Shown here: positions 42,737 through 51,884 of the stretch, one piece after another | How the letters are laid out: each line of letters begins with the position of its first letter | How positions within the stretch are numbered: position 1 is the first letter of the stretch | NCBI GenBank assembly: GCA_964649085.1 | Contig: CAZYPN010000007.1 | Span: 1-64,000, forward strand | DNA length: 64,000 nt | Reading direction: 5' to 3' | Source: JADMJV01 sp964649085 | GTDB taxonomy: Bacteria > Vulcanimicrobiota > Xenobia > Xenobiales > JADMJV01 | The notes under the pieces: generated by a model | What the model saw: only the letters and a program-made list of their open reading frames with translations | Told to the model about the DNA's origin: nothing | Database searches by the model: none | Made by a program: the position numbers and the translations under genes

Positions 42737-44206
42737 GTGAAAGTCGACACTACAGTTCCTTCCCCGCCGCTCTCTCGGGTGACCATCTATGCACAGGATT
42801 CCCGGGTGGCTCCGACCTGCGAAGATACCGTCGAGGTGTCCAAAATTGGTCGCCGCCTCGAGGGACCCCGTATCGGCATCTGGGATCAGGAGGTGATGAA
42901 AGCCTCGGCCGACGCCCAGGGCAACTACCTGATCGGACCCGAGCGTCGCCAATTCGATCAGGTTCAGGCCTTCGTCAGCGCTCAACAAACGCTGGATCTG
43001 TTTGAAGAGCATGCCGAACGTCAACTGCCCTGGGCATTCGAAAGCACCACCCTGGGAGTGGGCCCCCACGCGGGCGAAGGCGCCAACGCTTACTACCAGA
43101 GGTTTGCCGAGTCGCTGAGCTTCTACTACTTCGACTCGAAGGCCCTGGGCAAGCGGGTCCAAACCGCTCAGTCGGCCGATGTGGTCAGTCACGAAACCGG
43201 ACACGCCATTCTCGACGGGCTGAAGCCGGAATACGGCCACACCTTCGAACGCGAAACCCGAGCTTTCCACGAAGCCTTCGGCGACTGTGCGGCCATGCTG
43301 CTCACATTGCGGCGTCGCAGCAACTGCGAAAGCATTCTCCAGGAAACCGGCGGCGACCTGAGCCGCGAAAACTGCCTCAGTCGACTGGGTGAGGAATTCG
43401 GCTTTGCCGTACGACGCCTCAACCAGAGCCCCAAAGACGACCGCGACTACCTGCGCACCCACCTCAACGACTATCTCTATGTCGACCCCAATAGCCTGCC
43501 CTCCGACGGACCCCGCGACCAATTGACTGCCGAGTCTCATAGTTTTTGCCAGGTATGGACGCGCGGGTTTTACCAACTGATCGACGGTCTCTTCCAGCAC
43601 CTGGGGGCGAGCGGCCCCGAGGCCCTTCAGGCGGCCGGAGAGGTCGCCGGCAAGTTGCTGACGCTGGGCGTAGAGATGTCCAGCCCGGCCCGGGCTCGCT
43701 TCCATCAGGTCGCCGGGGCGATGTTGCGGGCCGACGAGCTTCTCTACCAGGGCCAGCATCGCAGCATTTTGCAGGCGGCCTTCGAACGCGCCGGGATCCA
43801 GCCCGAACCCCCTGCGCTCCCCGACTTCACCTGGGACGCAGCCCCCACCAACCGTGAGCAGGCCCAGGCTCTGGTCGACCAGCTGCTAGGCCCGGGCTAC
43901 AGCCTGACCCGGCAGCTGACCGGAGGCCGCGGCCTGACTTTCATTGAGGCCCTACGCAAGGAAGTGCGCTGCCTGGGCCCGCAGGCGCCCGGACTCAGTT
44001 CCGAGGTGGCCGAGGGGGTGACCCTCACCTTCGACGCTCAGGGCAAACTGGTGTACCAGGCCCTTGACCCGCGGGCCGACGGGGAAACCCGCGGGCTGCT
44101 CGACGAATGGGCCCGTCCTGAGGGCCGAATGGCTACCTGGCAGCAGCTGCGTCCTCTGGCCGACGGCACCACCCTGGTGGCACGTCTGCCCGTTTTCCAA
44201 GACTGA
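42737..44206 (+). CDS. M4-like (thermolysin-type) zinc metalloprotease
   Basis: A 489-residue gluzincin. HETGH at residues 152-156 is the zinc-binding HExxH, and RAFHEAFGD (178-183) about 23 residues later supplies the third ligand Glu179, matching the M4 NEAISD arrangement. There is no signal peptide, which is unusual for a thermolysin-like enzyme, so a cytoplasmic or specially exported enzyme is suggested. GTG start with weak ribosome site. Its stop overlaps the symporter start (TGATG). Confidence 0.75.
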   Translation: MKVDTTVPSPPLSRVTIYAQDSRVAPTCEDTVEVSKIGRRLEGPRIGIWDQEVMKASADAQGNYLIGPERRQFDQVQAFVSAQQTLDLFEEHAERQLPWAFESTTLGVGPHAGEGANAYYQRFAESLSFYYFDSKALGKRVQTAQSADVVSHETGHAILDGLKPEYGHTFERETRAFHEAFGDCAAMLLTLRRRSNCESILQETGGDLSRENCLSRLGEEFGFAVRRLNQSPKDDRDYLRTHLNDYLYVDPNSLPSDGPRDQLTAESHSFCQVWTRGFYQLIDGLFQHLGASGPEALQAAGEVAGKLLTLGVEMSSPARARFHQVAGAMLRADELLYQGQHRSILQAAFERAGIQPEPPALPDFTWDAAPTNREQAQALVDQLLGPGYSLTRQLTGGRGLTFIEALRKEVRCLGPQAPGLSSEVAEGVTLTFDAQGKLVYQALDPRADGETRGLLDEWARPEGRMATWQQLRPLADGTTLVARLPVFQD

Positions 44207-45654
44207 TGCATCCGCTGGACATATGCGTATTGGTCGCCTATTTCCTGGTGCTCAGCGCCATTGGCTGGCATTCCAGAAGCCGCGAGCACAACGCCGAGGA
44301 CTTGCTGATCGGCAACCGCCAGATCCCCTGGTGGGCCGTGTTGCTTTCGGTGTTGGGAACAGAAATCTCGGCTCTGACTTTTGTGGGTGTGCCTGCCTTT
44401 GCCTATTCCGGCAACTGGACCTACTTGCAGGTAACGCTGGGAGCGATCGGGGGGCGCTATCTGGTGTCCCGCTACTTCGTGCCTGCCTACTACCGACACG
44501 GAGTGGTCTCGATCTACCAGTTCCTGCTACTGCGCTATGGTCCCTGGACCCGCAACTGCGCGGTCCTGGTGTTTCTTTACACGCGCCTGATGATGAGCGG
44601 GGTGCGCCTGTATGCAGGTTCGCTGGTGCTGCAGGCGGCTTTCGGCATCTCGGCCACCCACGCCGTGGCGGGGCTGGCCACCATAGGGCTGGTCTTTTGC
44701 GCCGTGGGCGGGATTCGGGCCGTGGTGTGGACCGAGGTCGTGCAGGTTTCGGTCATGTTCCTCGGGGCGCTCTGTGCGCTGATCTTTCTTTGGATCCATC
44801 TGCCCTCCGGCCATGTCTTTCCCGAGGGGGCCACTCAGATTCTCGATCTGCGCATCGACCCCAGCCTCGAGTTCTGTCTGCTGGCCGCCATTTTGGGAAC
44901 CACGCTCACCAATACGGCCATCTTTGGCACCGACTACGATATGGTGCAGCGAATGCTGACCGCCCGCGATGGCAAGCAAAGCGCTCGGGCCGTTCTGGGC
45001 TCGGGCCTGGCCGAGATTCCCATCGCTCTATTGTTCTTGTCGATTGGCACCTTGTTGCGGGCCTACTATCAGGTGCACCCCGACCCCCAGCTGCCCTCGT
45101 CGGCAAAAGAGGTCTTTGGCTACTTCATCGTTACTCAACTCCCGGCCGGGCTGGTAGGTCTGCTGATTGCAGCCGTGATTTCTGTCGTGCTCTCGACCTA
45201 CGAGTCGGCACTGACCGCGCTGGCCGGCTCGTTTGTGGTGGACTTCTATCGACCCACTGTACGTCCCGGCCGCAGCGACGAGCACTATCTGAGGGTTACC
45301 CGCTGGACCACGCTGGGCTTTGCCATTCTGTTGGCGCTGGTGGCCTATCACTCGCAGCAGGTCGACGAGATCCTCAAATTCGGCCTCGAAATCGGCACCT
45401 ACACCTATGGCTCGCTGCTGGCCGTCTTTGCTCTGGCCCTGGCTCGAAGCGAGGAGACTCCGGCCGGCCATGACCGCGGGACGGCCCTGCTGGCGATCCC
45501 GCTTTCCATCCTGGTGGTGCTCTGGGTGAAAACCCACAGCCAGCTGGCCTTCCCGTGGTTTGTGGGCCTGGGAGCAACGGTAGGCACCCTTGTCATCCTG
45601 CTCTACCCGACGAAGCGGCAACATCATCGAGCCACAACGGAAATGTGGCGTTAA
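44206..45654 (+). CDS. Sodium:solute symporter (SSF family)
   Basis: A 482-residue transporter with about 13 hydrophobic helices. SSF features include HSRSREHNAEDLLIGNRQIP after helix 1, WWAVLLSVLGTEISALTFVG and VVWTEVVQVSVMFLGALCAL. SSF members co-transport Na+ with sugars, amino acids or nucleobases; this one is an orphan with no substrate clue. It shares 1 base with the protease stop. Confidence 0.93.
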   Translation: MHPLDICVLVAYFLVLSAIGWHSRSREHNAEDLLIGNRQIPWWAVLLSVLGTEISALTFVGVPAFAYSGNWTYLQVTLGAIGGRYLVSRYFVPAYYRHGVVSIYQFLLLRYGPWTRNCAVLVFLYTRLMMSGVRLYAGSLVLQAAFGISATHAVAGLATIGLVFCAVGGIRAVVWTEVVQVSVMFLGALCALIFLWIHLPSGHVFPEGATQILDLRIDPSLEFCLLAAILGTTLTNTAIFGTDYDMVQRMLTARDGKQSARAVLGSGLAEIPIALLFLSIGTLLRAYYQVHPDPQLPSSAKEVFGYFIVTQLPAGLVGLLIAAVISVVLSTYESALTALAGSFVVDFYRPTVRPGRSDEHYLRVTRWTTLGFAILLALVAYHSQQVDEILKFGLEIGTYTYGSLLAVFALALARSEETPAGHDRGTALLAIPLSILVVLWVKTHSQLAFPWFVGLGATVGTLVILLYPTKRQHHRATTEMWR

Positions 45655-45734
45655 CAAGTTTACAAACATTTGCACATTCTCCCACTGTCAGAAAGACTTT
45701 TGAGCTCCAGGATAGAGGTATCCGAGGAGGTACG

Positions 45735-46892
45735 ATGTCCACAGTTTCCCGCACGAGGTCTTCAGGCACCAGCCAGCGTTCAAGCAGTGCTCGGCGTTCC
45801 AAGTCGTCTTCTACCCAGCGACCCCAGGGCTCGCAAAGAACGCGGAACTCCTCACCGCGCGACCAGGTGCGCCTTTCGAAAGACGCCGGAGCCCAGCCCA
45901 TCGCCTCTCAAACCCCCAACTTTGGGTCCTGGGCCAACCCCAGCGCAGTTCCGTCCGCCTCGCCCCTGAAAGCCATGACTGGCGATACGCTGAGCCGCAA
46001 AGCCAGAGGCACACGGGTGGCCGAATTGCAGAAACACCTCAACCAGTCGGGTGCCGGTCTGGAGGTCGACGGCAAGTTCGGAACCCTGACCCAAAAAGCC
46101 GTCAAGAAATTCCAGAAGCAGCACGGCCTGCAAGTGGATGGCAAAGTGGGGCCCGAAACCATGAAAGCCCTGAACCAGGGAATCTCCGCGCAGAAGCCCG
46201 AGGCCGCCATCAAGCCCGAAGAGGCCAAAAAACCCGAGGCCGTCGCCAGGCCCGAAGAGGTCAAAAAACCCGAGGCCGTCGCCAAAGCCGAAGGCATTCC
46301 TCAGTTGGCAGGTAAAGACATGACCCCGCAAGAGCGCTACGACCACTACGCCGCCATGGTGGAAGCGGCCGGCGGCAAGCTCGACCCCAAGAAACCCACC
46401 GTGCTGGGCCTGCGTGGCCTGGGCCTCGACGGCGCACGCCACGATTCCGGCAAGAACACCGGCTCAGGAGATGACACCTTTGTGGTTCTGGGTCGCGACA
46501 AGAAGGGCAACCCGGTGGTGACCGAATTGCCGGGCTCCACTCACGCAGCCGTCAAAAAGGGGCCGATTGCCGGCGGGGTGGCACAACTTCGCCCCGGCAA
46601 TTACGAGGCCACCCGTCGCCACGACTACAAAGGCCGCGAGGCCTGGGCCCTGAACGGCGGCGGCAACGTGCCGGTCTATCGCGACCGCAACCGCGACGGC
46701 CATATTTCCGAGGCCGAGAAAGCCCACGCCCTGGCCAACAACACCAAGGGCGACGGAATCCTGTTCCATCGCGACCGAGGCGTATCCATCGGCTGCCAGG
46801 TGCTGTCCGACCAGGTGTTGGGACAACTCACCCGGGCTGTGGGCGGAGGAAACTTTCACTATACTTTGATCGATGCCAACCGGCCTCAATAA
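45735..46892 (+). CDS. Peptidoglycan-binding protein with an L,D-transpeptidase-like C-terminal domain
   Basis: From ATG 45735 (GAGGAGG upstream) 385 residues. A disordered Ser/Arg-rich N-terminus leads to a peptidoglycan-binding type 1 domain (LSRKARGTRVAELQKHLNQS, EVDGKFGTLTQKAVKKFQKQ), then a KPEE-type repeat linker. The C-terminal domain contains an EF-hand-like DRNRDGHISEAE loop and HRDRGVSIGCQV. His345 and Cys354 resemble the HxxxxxSxGC core of YkuD L,D-transpeptidases, which make 3-3 peptidoglycan crosslinks. The motif is not standard, so activity is tentative. The N-terminus is not a clear signal peptide. Confidence 0.7.
   Translation: MSTVSRTRSSGTSQRSSSARRSKSSSTQRPQGSQRTRNSSPRDQVRLSKDAGAQPIASQTPNFGSWANPSAVPSASPLKAMTGDTLSRKARGTRVAELQKHLNQSGAGLEVDGKFGTLTQKAVKKFQKQHGLQVDGKVGPETMKALNQGISAQKPEAAIKPEEAKKPEAVARPEEVKKPEAVAKAEGIPQLAGKDMTPQERYDHYAAMVEAAGGKLDPKKPTVLGLRGLGLDGARHDSGKNTGSGDDTFVVLGRDKKGNPVVTELPGSTHAAVKKGPIAGGVAQLRPGNYEATRRHDYKGREAWALNGGGNVPVYRDRNRDGHISEAEKAHALANNTKGDGILFHRDRGVSIGCQVLSDQVLGQLTRAVGGGNFHYTLIDANRPQ
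46195..46290 (+). repeat. KPEE-type tandem repeats in coding sequence
   Basis: Copies of a segment near CCCGAAGAGGTCAAAAAA plus CCCGAGGCCGTCGCC encode KKPEAVARPEEV-like units. They form the linker between the peptidoglycan-binding and catalytic-like domains and could change in number by slippage or recombination. Confidence 0.7.
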
Positions 46893-46959
46893 TCCGCAAT
46901 GGGAGAGGCGGCATTGGCGTTCGGGGGGCTCCTGAGGTCGACGCCGAAAACCCCTTGAA

Positions 46960-48012
46960 ATGAGCGGGATGTACTGCAACAACTGCCGCATGGACTTCCC
47001 CAGCGGAGCCAGTCGTTGCCCCAACTGCCTGGGATGGCTGCGGGCCAAGGGTGGGGGCAGCGCGCCCGTTCCCTTCTGGCTCAAGTCGCTGGAAGAATCC
47101 TATATGCAGCCCGACAGCCCGGTTCCCACCTCGAAGCAGGCCATGTTGGAGGAAGTGCTGCGCCCCAAGCCCGAGGCGCCCCAAAGGGTCAGTTCCTGGC
47201 CTAAAAGGCTGGCCTTCCTGCTGCTGCTGGCTTTGCTGGGCGGCCTGGGCTGGCTGGCCCAGCATTTGAAAGAGCAGTCGACCCTGCCCGACCTCTCTCG
47301 CCCGCCGAGTTTTCAAGAAGACGTTGCCCGCCAGGGTGAAGACAAAGCCCGCCAGGCCCGCGCAGCTTTACAGCGCAAGGACTGGGCCGGTGCCCTGCGG
47401 CTTGGGGAAGCGGCCTACGACCTGCTTCGCCCGCTGCCGAAAACCTCTCCCGCCCTGCTCAAAGAGCTGCAAGCGCTGTGCCAGCAGGCCCGCCTGCGCC
47501 AGGCCGAAAGTTTGCTGGTTCAGGCTGGCAAACCGGGCAACAGAAAGGCGTTAGAGCAATGTCGCGAAGCTCAGGTGCTGCTCAAACGGGCCCACTCGCC
47601 CCGCCTTCAGGCCCGGGCTCTGGCCCTGGAGAGCCGACTGCATCGGCAACTGGGCGACCTGTATGCCGCCCGCACAGCCCTGGAGCAGGCCCATCAGCTC
47701 GACCCCAAAGCGGGCTATCAGGGTGCGCTACGCCAGCTCGACAAAGCCACTCGAGCACACCATCCCAAAGTCAAGCCGTCCGCCTCCAACCCGATGGCGC
47801 CGGCGACCGTCATACCCCGTCTGGACGACGAGCCCGCTTACCCTACTGGCAAGACTCCACCGATTCGAACGACTGCGCCTGAGCCCCAGCATGTTCCGGT
47901 GGCGGCCATGCCCCCCAAAAAGGCGCCCCCTCCGGCCTACATCCCGCCGCGCAAGAAGCCCAAACCGAAGAAACCCTCGGATCAACTACCTTCATACAAC
48001 GACGGAATCTAG
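46960..48012 (+). CDS. Zinc-ribbon, membrane-anchored TPR-like protein
   Basis: A 350-residue protein. CNNCRMDFPSGASRCPNC is a CxxC-CxxC zinc ribbon. A hydrophobic helix follows (about residues 87-105). Then comes an alpha-helical repeat region (KDWAGALRLGEAAYDLLRPL, LGDLYAARTALEQAHQLDP) and a Pro/Lys-rich tail. Such proteins are common hypothetical envelope proteins in some phyla. ATG 46960 has no strong ribosome site; a second ATG at 46969 is possible. Confidence 0.7.
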   Translation: MSGMYCNNCRMDFPSGASRCPNCLGWLRAKGGGSAPVPFWLKSLEESYMQPDSPVPTSKQAMLEEVLRPKPEAPQRVSSWPKRLAFLLLLALLGGLGWLAQHLKEQSTLPDLSRPPSFQEDVARQGEDKARQARAALQRKDWAGALRLGEAAYDLLRPLPKTSPALLKELQALCQQARLRQAESLLVQAGKPGNRKALEQCREAQVLLKRAHSPRLQARALALESRLHRQLGDLYAARTALEQAHQLDPKAGYQGALRQLDKATRAHHPKVKPSASNPMAPATVIPRLDDEPAYPTGKTPPIRTTAPEPQHVPVAAMPPKKAPPPAYIPPRKKPKPKKPSDQLPSYNDGI

Positions 48013-48443
48013 CGGTAGACCGAGCGGATCAACTCCATCACCACCTGCTCCAGGCGACGGTCCGGAAGGGGCGGCTTCGATCGGCTGCGGGCCCCGATGA
48101 ACACCCGGCCTCGCCCGGTATGCACAAAAGCGGCGCAAAACCCCGGCCCTTGTGCCAACGAATAACCTTTTGGCGCCCGTATCGCCAGGGGTTTGAGAGT
48201 CTCGCCAAAGGCAAAATCTAGCTCTTCTTCAAAGCTTGCCCCCTGAGGGGCCAGATGGAACACCAGATTGAGCTTGGGCCCGTCAAACGAGGGCCACATA
48301 AAGTCGGCTGCGCGGGATCGATAAGATTTGCAAGGAATGGGGTCAAGCGAGCAACTCCAGGTGCTGCCCAAAGCCTGAAACGAATAGGGCTGAGCACGGC
48401 CAGTTCCCAGCAGCAGCAGGGTCAGGGCCAGCAGGCGCCTCAT
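48009..48443 (-). CDS. Secreted hypothetical protein
   Basis: A 144-residue protein with a signal peptide (RRLLALTLLLLGTGRAQ). The mature domain has two Cys near the start (WSCSLDPIPCKSY), probably a disulfide, then beta-rich sequence (LNLVFHLAPQGASFEEELDF). Its ATG overlaps the antiporter stop by 4 bases. Not recognised. Confidence 0.6.
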   Translation of the reverse strand: MRRLLALTLLLLGTGRAQPYSFQALGSTWSCSLDPIPCKSYRSRAADFMWPSFDGPKLNLVFHLAPQGASFEEELDFAFGETLKPLAIRAPKGYSLAQGPGFCAAFVHTGRGRVFIGARSRSKPPLPDRRLEQVVMELIRSVYR

Positions 48444-49960
48444 TCGGTTCCGGGCTCCGGCCCCGAAAGCTGATCCACCAGCTCCAGATACACCTCTTCA
48501 GAAATCAGTTGAGCAGCCAGCGCTTCGCGCAGCGAAGATCGACGTGCGTTGCGCACCAGGTGGGTGGCGTCCTGCAGCTGTTCGTCCCTGACCTCGGCGT
48601 GGGCTCGGGTGTATTCCTCAAGCTCAGCGCCCAGGCGTTCAATTTCGGCCTGCATTGGGGTGGCCAGTTCGCGAAACACCTCTTCGGGGATATGAAAGGC
48701 TTCGCGGCGCGAGCGCAGTTGTCGCAGGGCATGTTCGTGGGCCATCAAGGCTCCGCTGAGGCGCTCGAACTGCTTGATCAGGGGACGTTCGCCCCGCAGG
48801 CCCAGCCCGACCAGCAAAGGCCGAATCGTCAGTCCCTGCCCGAAAAGACTGAGCAGCACCACGCCAAAGGTAAGCAATAGCAACTCCTGACGCTCGGGCA
48901 AAGCCAGGGCCATCGCCAGCGCCATGGCGATCGAGCCCCGAAGCCCCGACCATACCAACACCAATTGCCAGCGCCAGGGGAATCGGGTCCATGGGGCCAG
49001 CACGGCCACCGCCAGCGCGCGAGCCAGGATAACGATAAGGAAGGCCAGGCAAATCGGACCCAGTTTCTGCCAGAGCAGCGTGAGGTCGACCTGAGTGCCG
49101 ATCAGCAAGAACACCAGCGAATTGCAAATGAAGCCGATGAACTCCCAGGTGTACAGCAAAACCAGCCGGGACTGTGGCGACAAGCCCTGATGCATGGCCA
49201 GATTGCCAAAGACAAATCCGGCCGCGATCACGGCCATCACACCGGAGACATGCACCTGCTGAGCCAGCAGATAGCTCCCATAGGCCAGAATCGAACTGAG
49301 CGTCACTTCGATCATGGCATCGTCGAGGTGCTCGTGAATCTTACAGGCCATAAACCCGAGGCCCGCTCCGATCAGCAACCCCCCCAGTGACTCAAGGAAG
49401 AACAGTCCTACGCTGGACGACAGTCCCAGCGCGTGACCCGTGGCCGCCCCCACCAGCACCTGAAAGAGCACCACCGCTGCGCCATCGTTAAGCAGACTCT
49501 CGCCTTCCACCACCACCGAGAGGTCCTTGGGAGCTTTGAGTTCTTTGAACAAGGCCAGCACGCTGATAGGGTCGGTGGCCGAGATGAGGGCTCCAAAAAC
49601 CAGCGCAGCCGGCAGCGAAAGACCCAGCGCCCAGTGAACGCCATAGCCCACCCCGAAGGCCGTGATCAGCATGCCAGGCACGGCCAGCAACACGACGGGT
49701 TTGAGATTGGCCATCACGCGCTGGGCTGGCAGATGAATGGCGGCTTCGAAGAGCAAGGCCGGAAGCAAGACGACGAACAGAAGGTCGGGGGTGAGCGTAA
49801 CCTCCAGCGGCAACACGGAACGCGTCAGGCCCAGCAACAGACCCACTCCGACCAGTGCAATGGTATAGGGAATCCTTACCCGCTTGCACAACATGGCCAC
49901 CAGCGTAATGACCAGAAGTTCGGCGAAAAAGCTGGTTATCGCAGAGGCATCTTGGCTCAT
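48440..49960 (-). CDS. Na+/H+ antiporter (CPA1/NhaP type)
   Basis: A 506-residue transporter. The N-terminal 400 residues hold about 12 helices, including ISATDPISVLALFKEL and GESLLNDGAAVVLF, characteristic CPA1 sequence with the ND pair in the ion path. The hydrophilic C-terminal tail of about 110 residues may regulate it. It exchanges monovalent cations for protons at the inner membrane. Confidence 0.92.
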   Translation of the reverse strand: MSQDASAITSFFAELLVITLVAMLCKRVRIPYTIALVGVGLLLGLTRSVLPLEVTLTPDLLFVVLLPALLFEAAIHLPAQRVMANLKPVVLLAVPGMLITAFGVGYGVHWALGLSLPAALVFGALISATDPISVLALFKELKAPKDLSVVVEGESLLNDGAAVVLFQVLVGAATGHALGLSSSVGLFFLESLGGLLIGAGLGFMACKIHEHLDDAMIEVTLSSILAYGSYLLAQQVHVSGVMAVIAAGFVFGNLAMHQGLSPQSRLVLLYTWEFIGFICNSLVFLLIGTQVDLTLLWQKLGPICLAFLIVILARALAVAVLAPWTRFPWRWQLVLVWSGLRGSIAMALAMALALPERQELLLLTFGVVLLSLFGQGLTIRPLLVGLGLRGERPLIKQFERLSGALMAHEHALRQLRSRREAFHIPEEVFRELATPMQAEIERLGAELEEYTRAHAEVRDEQLQDATHLVRNARRSSLREALAAQLISEEVYLELVDQLSGPEPGTE

Positions 49961-49972
49961 GGACTCAGCCTT

Positions 49973-51427
49973 TTAGAACTTGCGACTCCACTCCTTGGGC
50001 CAGCGCTCGACCACCACCTTGGTCTGAGTGTAAAACTCGATGCCGTGGCGGCCCTGAGCATGCAGATCGCCGAAGAAACTGTCTTTCCAGCCGCTGAAGG
50101 GGAAGAAGGCCATGGGTGCCGCCACGCCGATGTTGATGCCCAGATTGCCCACCTCGGCTTCGTGGCGAAACTTGCGGGCGGCCGCCCCGCTACTGGTGAA
50201 CAAACAGGCCTGGTTTCCATATTTGCCCGAGTTTACGAAGGCGATCACCTGGTCCATGTCGTCGAAGTGCAATACCCCCAGCACCGGGCCAAAGATTTCG
50301 GTGGTCAGCAGGTCGCTGTCGGCCGGCATCGTCATCACGGTGGGGCGAAGAAACGCCCCCTTCGAGGCAAACTCGTGCTGGCGCCCATCGACGATCAACT
50401 CGGCCCCCTGTTGGACCCCTACCTCAATCAGTCCACGAATGCGATCGCGACTGGCCTGATTGATCACCGGCCCCATCTGCACACCGGGCTCCAGGCCACT
50501 GCCCACCACCCGGCTCTGACCGGCCTCGCGCATGGCCTCGAGAAACGGCTGGCGTGATGCGCCCACGGTAATGGCCAACGAAGAGGCCAGACAACGCTGG
50601 CCAGCACAGCCAAAAGAACTGTCGGCCACAATTTTGCTGGTCATTTCCAGGTCGGCGTCGGGCAGAACAATGATCGGGTTCTTGGCTCCCCCCTGAGCCT
50701 GCACGCGCTTGCCGTGCTGCGAAGCTTTAGAATAGATGTAGCGGGCCACGGGCGTGGAGCCGACAAAGCTGATAGCTTTGACCTCGGGGTGTTCCAGCAG
50801 GCGGTCTACAGCCTCGCGGGCGCCGTGCACCAAATTGCAAACGCCGGCGGGCAAACCGGCCTGGAGCAGCAGCTCAAGCAGCCGCACCATGGTCTGAGGC
50901 ACCTTTTCCGACGGCTTCATGACGACCGTATTGCCACACACCAGCGCATAGGGCAGAAACCATAGTGGAATCATGGCCGGAAAGTTGAACGGGGTGATGA
51001 TAGCGCAAACACCCACCGGTTGACGGATCATCAACTCGTCGATGCCCGGTGCGATGTCTTCGTTGTGATAGCCCTGGATCAGAATGGGAGCCCCACAGGC
51101 CACTTCCACATTTTCAACGCCCCGGCGTAGCTCGCCCCGAGACTCGTCCAGAGTTTTGCCACACTCCAGCGTGATCTGCCGGGAAATGTCTTCGAAGTGC
51201 TCCTCCAGCAACTGCTTGAAGCGAAACATGACCTGAATGCGTTCGGTAACCGGAGTGCAGCGCCAGCCCTTCAGGGCCCGCCGGGCCGAGTCGACCGCCA
51301 GGTCGACATCCTCGGCCGAGGAAAGGGGAACCTCGGTCAACACCTCTTCGGTGGCCGGGTTGAGCACAGGAAGGGTGGCGCCGGTTGAAGCCGAGCGCCA
51401 TTGATCGTGAATCCAATTGCGTAGCAT
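49973..51427 (-). CDS. mmsA: CoA-acylating methylmalonate-semialdehyde dehydrogenase
   Basis: A 484-residue aldehyde dehydrogenase. PFNFPAMIPLWFLPYAL, KPSEKVPQT and GCAGQRCLAS (catalytic Cys279) fit MmsA. The usual ALDH general-base segment ELGGK is replaced here by AQGGAKN, as expected for the CoA-acylating enzyme, which converts (methyl)malonate semialdehyde to propionyl- or acetyl-CoA in valine and inositol breakdown. ATG 51427 is divergent from rnpB. Confidence 0.9.
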   Translation of the reverse strand: MLRNWIHDQWRSASTGATLPVLNPATEEVLTEVPLSSAEDVDLAVDSARRALKGWRCTPVTERIQVMFRFKQLLEEHFEDISRQITLECGKTLDESRGELRRGVENVEVACGAPILIQGYHNEDIAPGIDELMIRQPVGVCAIITPFNFPAMIPLWFLPYALVCGNTVVMKPSEKVPQTMVRLLELLLQAGLPAGVCNLVHGAREAVDRLLEHPEVKAISFVGSTPVARYIYSKASQHGKRVQAQGGAKNPIIVLPDADLEMTSKIVADSSFGCAGQRCLASSLAITVGASRQPFLEAMREAGQSRVVGSGLEPGVQMGPVINQASRDRIRGLIEVGVQQGAELIVDGRQHEFASKGAFLRPTVMTMPADSDLLTTEIFGPVLGVLHFDDMDQVIAFVNSGKYGNQACLFTSSGAAARKFRHEAEVGNLGINIGVAAPMAFFPFSGWKDSFFGDLHAQGRHGIEFYTQTKVVVERWPKEWSRKF

Positions 51428-51448
51428 CGGGGTCTCTTCGCGAGGTTC

Positions 51449-51478
51449 TTGTCAGTCCATTCCCGATTGTCGTAGACT
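51449..51478 (+). promoter_or_regulatory. Promoter for RNase P RNA
   Basis: TTGTCA (51449-51454) and TAGACT (51473-51478) are spaced by 18 bases, placing transcription start near 51485, the beginning of the RNase P RNA. Confidence 0.65.
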
Positions 51479-51481
51479 GCG

Positions 51482-51853
51482 GAACAAGTTGGCCGGATGG
51501 TCGCGGGTCGGTGCAGCATCGACCTGAGGAAAGTCCGGGCTCCCCAGGGCAGGGCGCTGGATAACGTCCAGTGAGGGTGACCTCGAGGATAGTGCCACAG
51601 AAATGAAGACCGCTGTCGCAAGGCAGCAAGGGTGCAACGGTGGGGTAAGAGCCCACCAGCAGCACGGTGACGTGCTGGCTAGGTAAACCCCGCACGGGAG
51701 TAAGACTCAGTTCAGGTCGGAGGCTTCGGCTTCCCTCGGCGGCCCGTCGAGCGTGCCTGGAGTATGTCGCAGGAGATGGGCGGTAACGTCCATCCCAGAG
51801 AGATGACCATCGCTGGCTTCGGCCGGCACAGAACCCGGCTTACAGGCCAACTT
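51482..51853 (+). ncRNA. rnpB: RNase P RNA (type A)
   Basis: The catalytic RNA of RNase P, which matures the 5' ends of tRNAs. Diagnostic segments are GAGGAAAGTCCGGGC (51526-51540, CR I), AGTGCCACAGAAA, GGTGCAACGGTG with GGGTAAGAGCCCACC, GGTAAACCCC, AGAGAGATGACC and, near the 3' end, CACAGAACCCGGCTTACAGG (CR V), which pairs with the 5' part of P4. About 372 bases, normal for type A. Its own promoter and a strong terminator flank it. Ends are placed to about 5 bases. Confidence 0.97.
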
Positions 51854-51884
51854 CTAGAGGGACTTACGTCCCTCTAGTTTTTTG
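51854..51884 (+). terminator. Intrinsic terminator of rnpB
   Basis: CTAGAGGGAC (51854-51863), loop TTAC, GTCCCTCTAG (51868-51877), then a T run. The 10-bp perfect stem overlaps the stop codon of the convergent membrane protein gene. Confidence 0.92.

Noticed and set aside
42569..43759. Long upstream extension (398 codons) of the minus-strand gene at 41783
   Set aside because: It lies antisense to the metalloprotease, which has catalytic motifs. The strong ribosome site at 42568 marks the true start.
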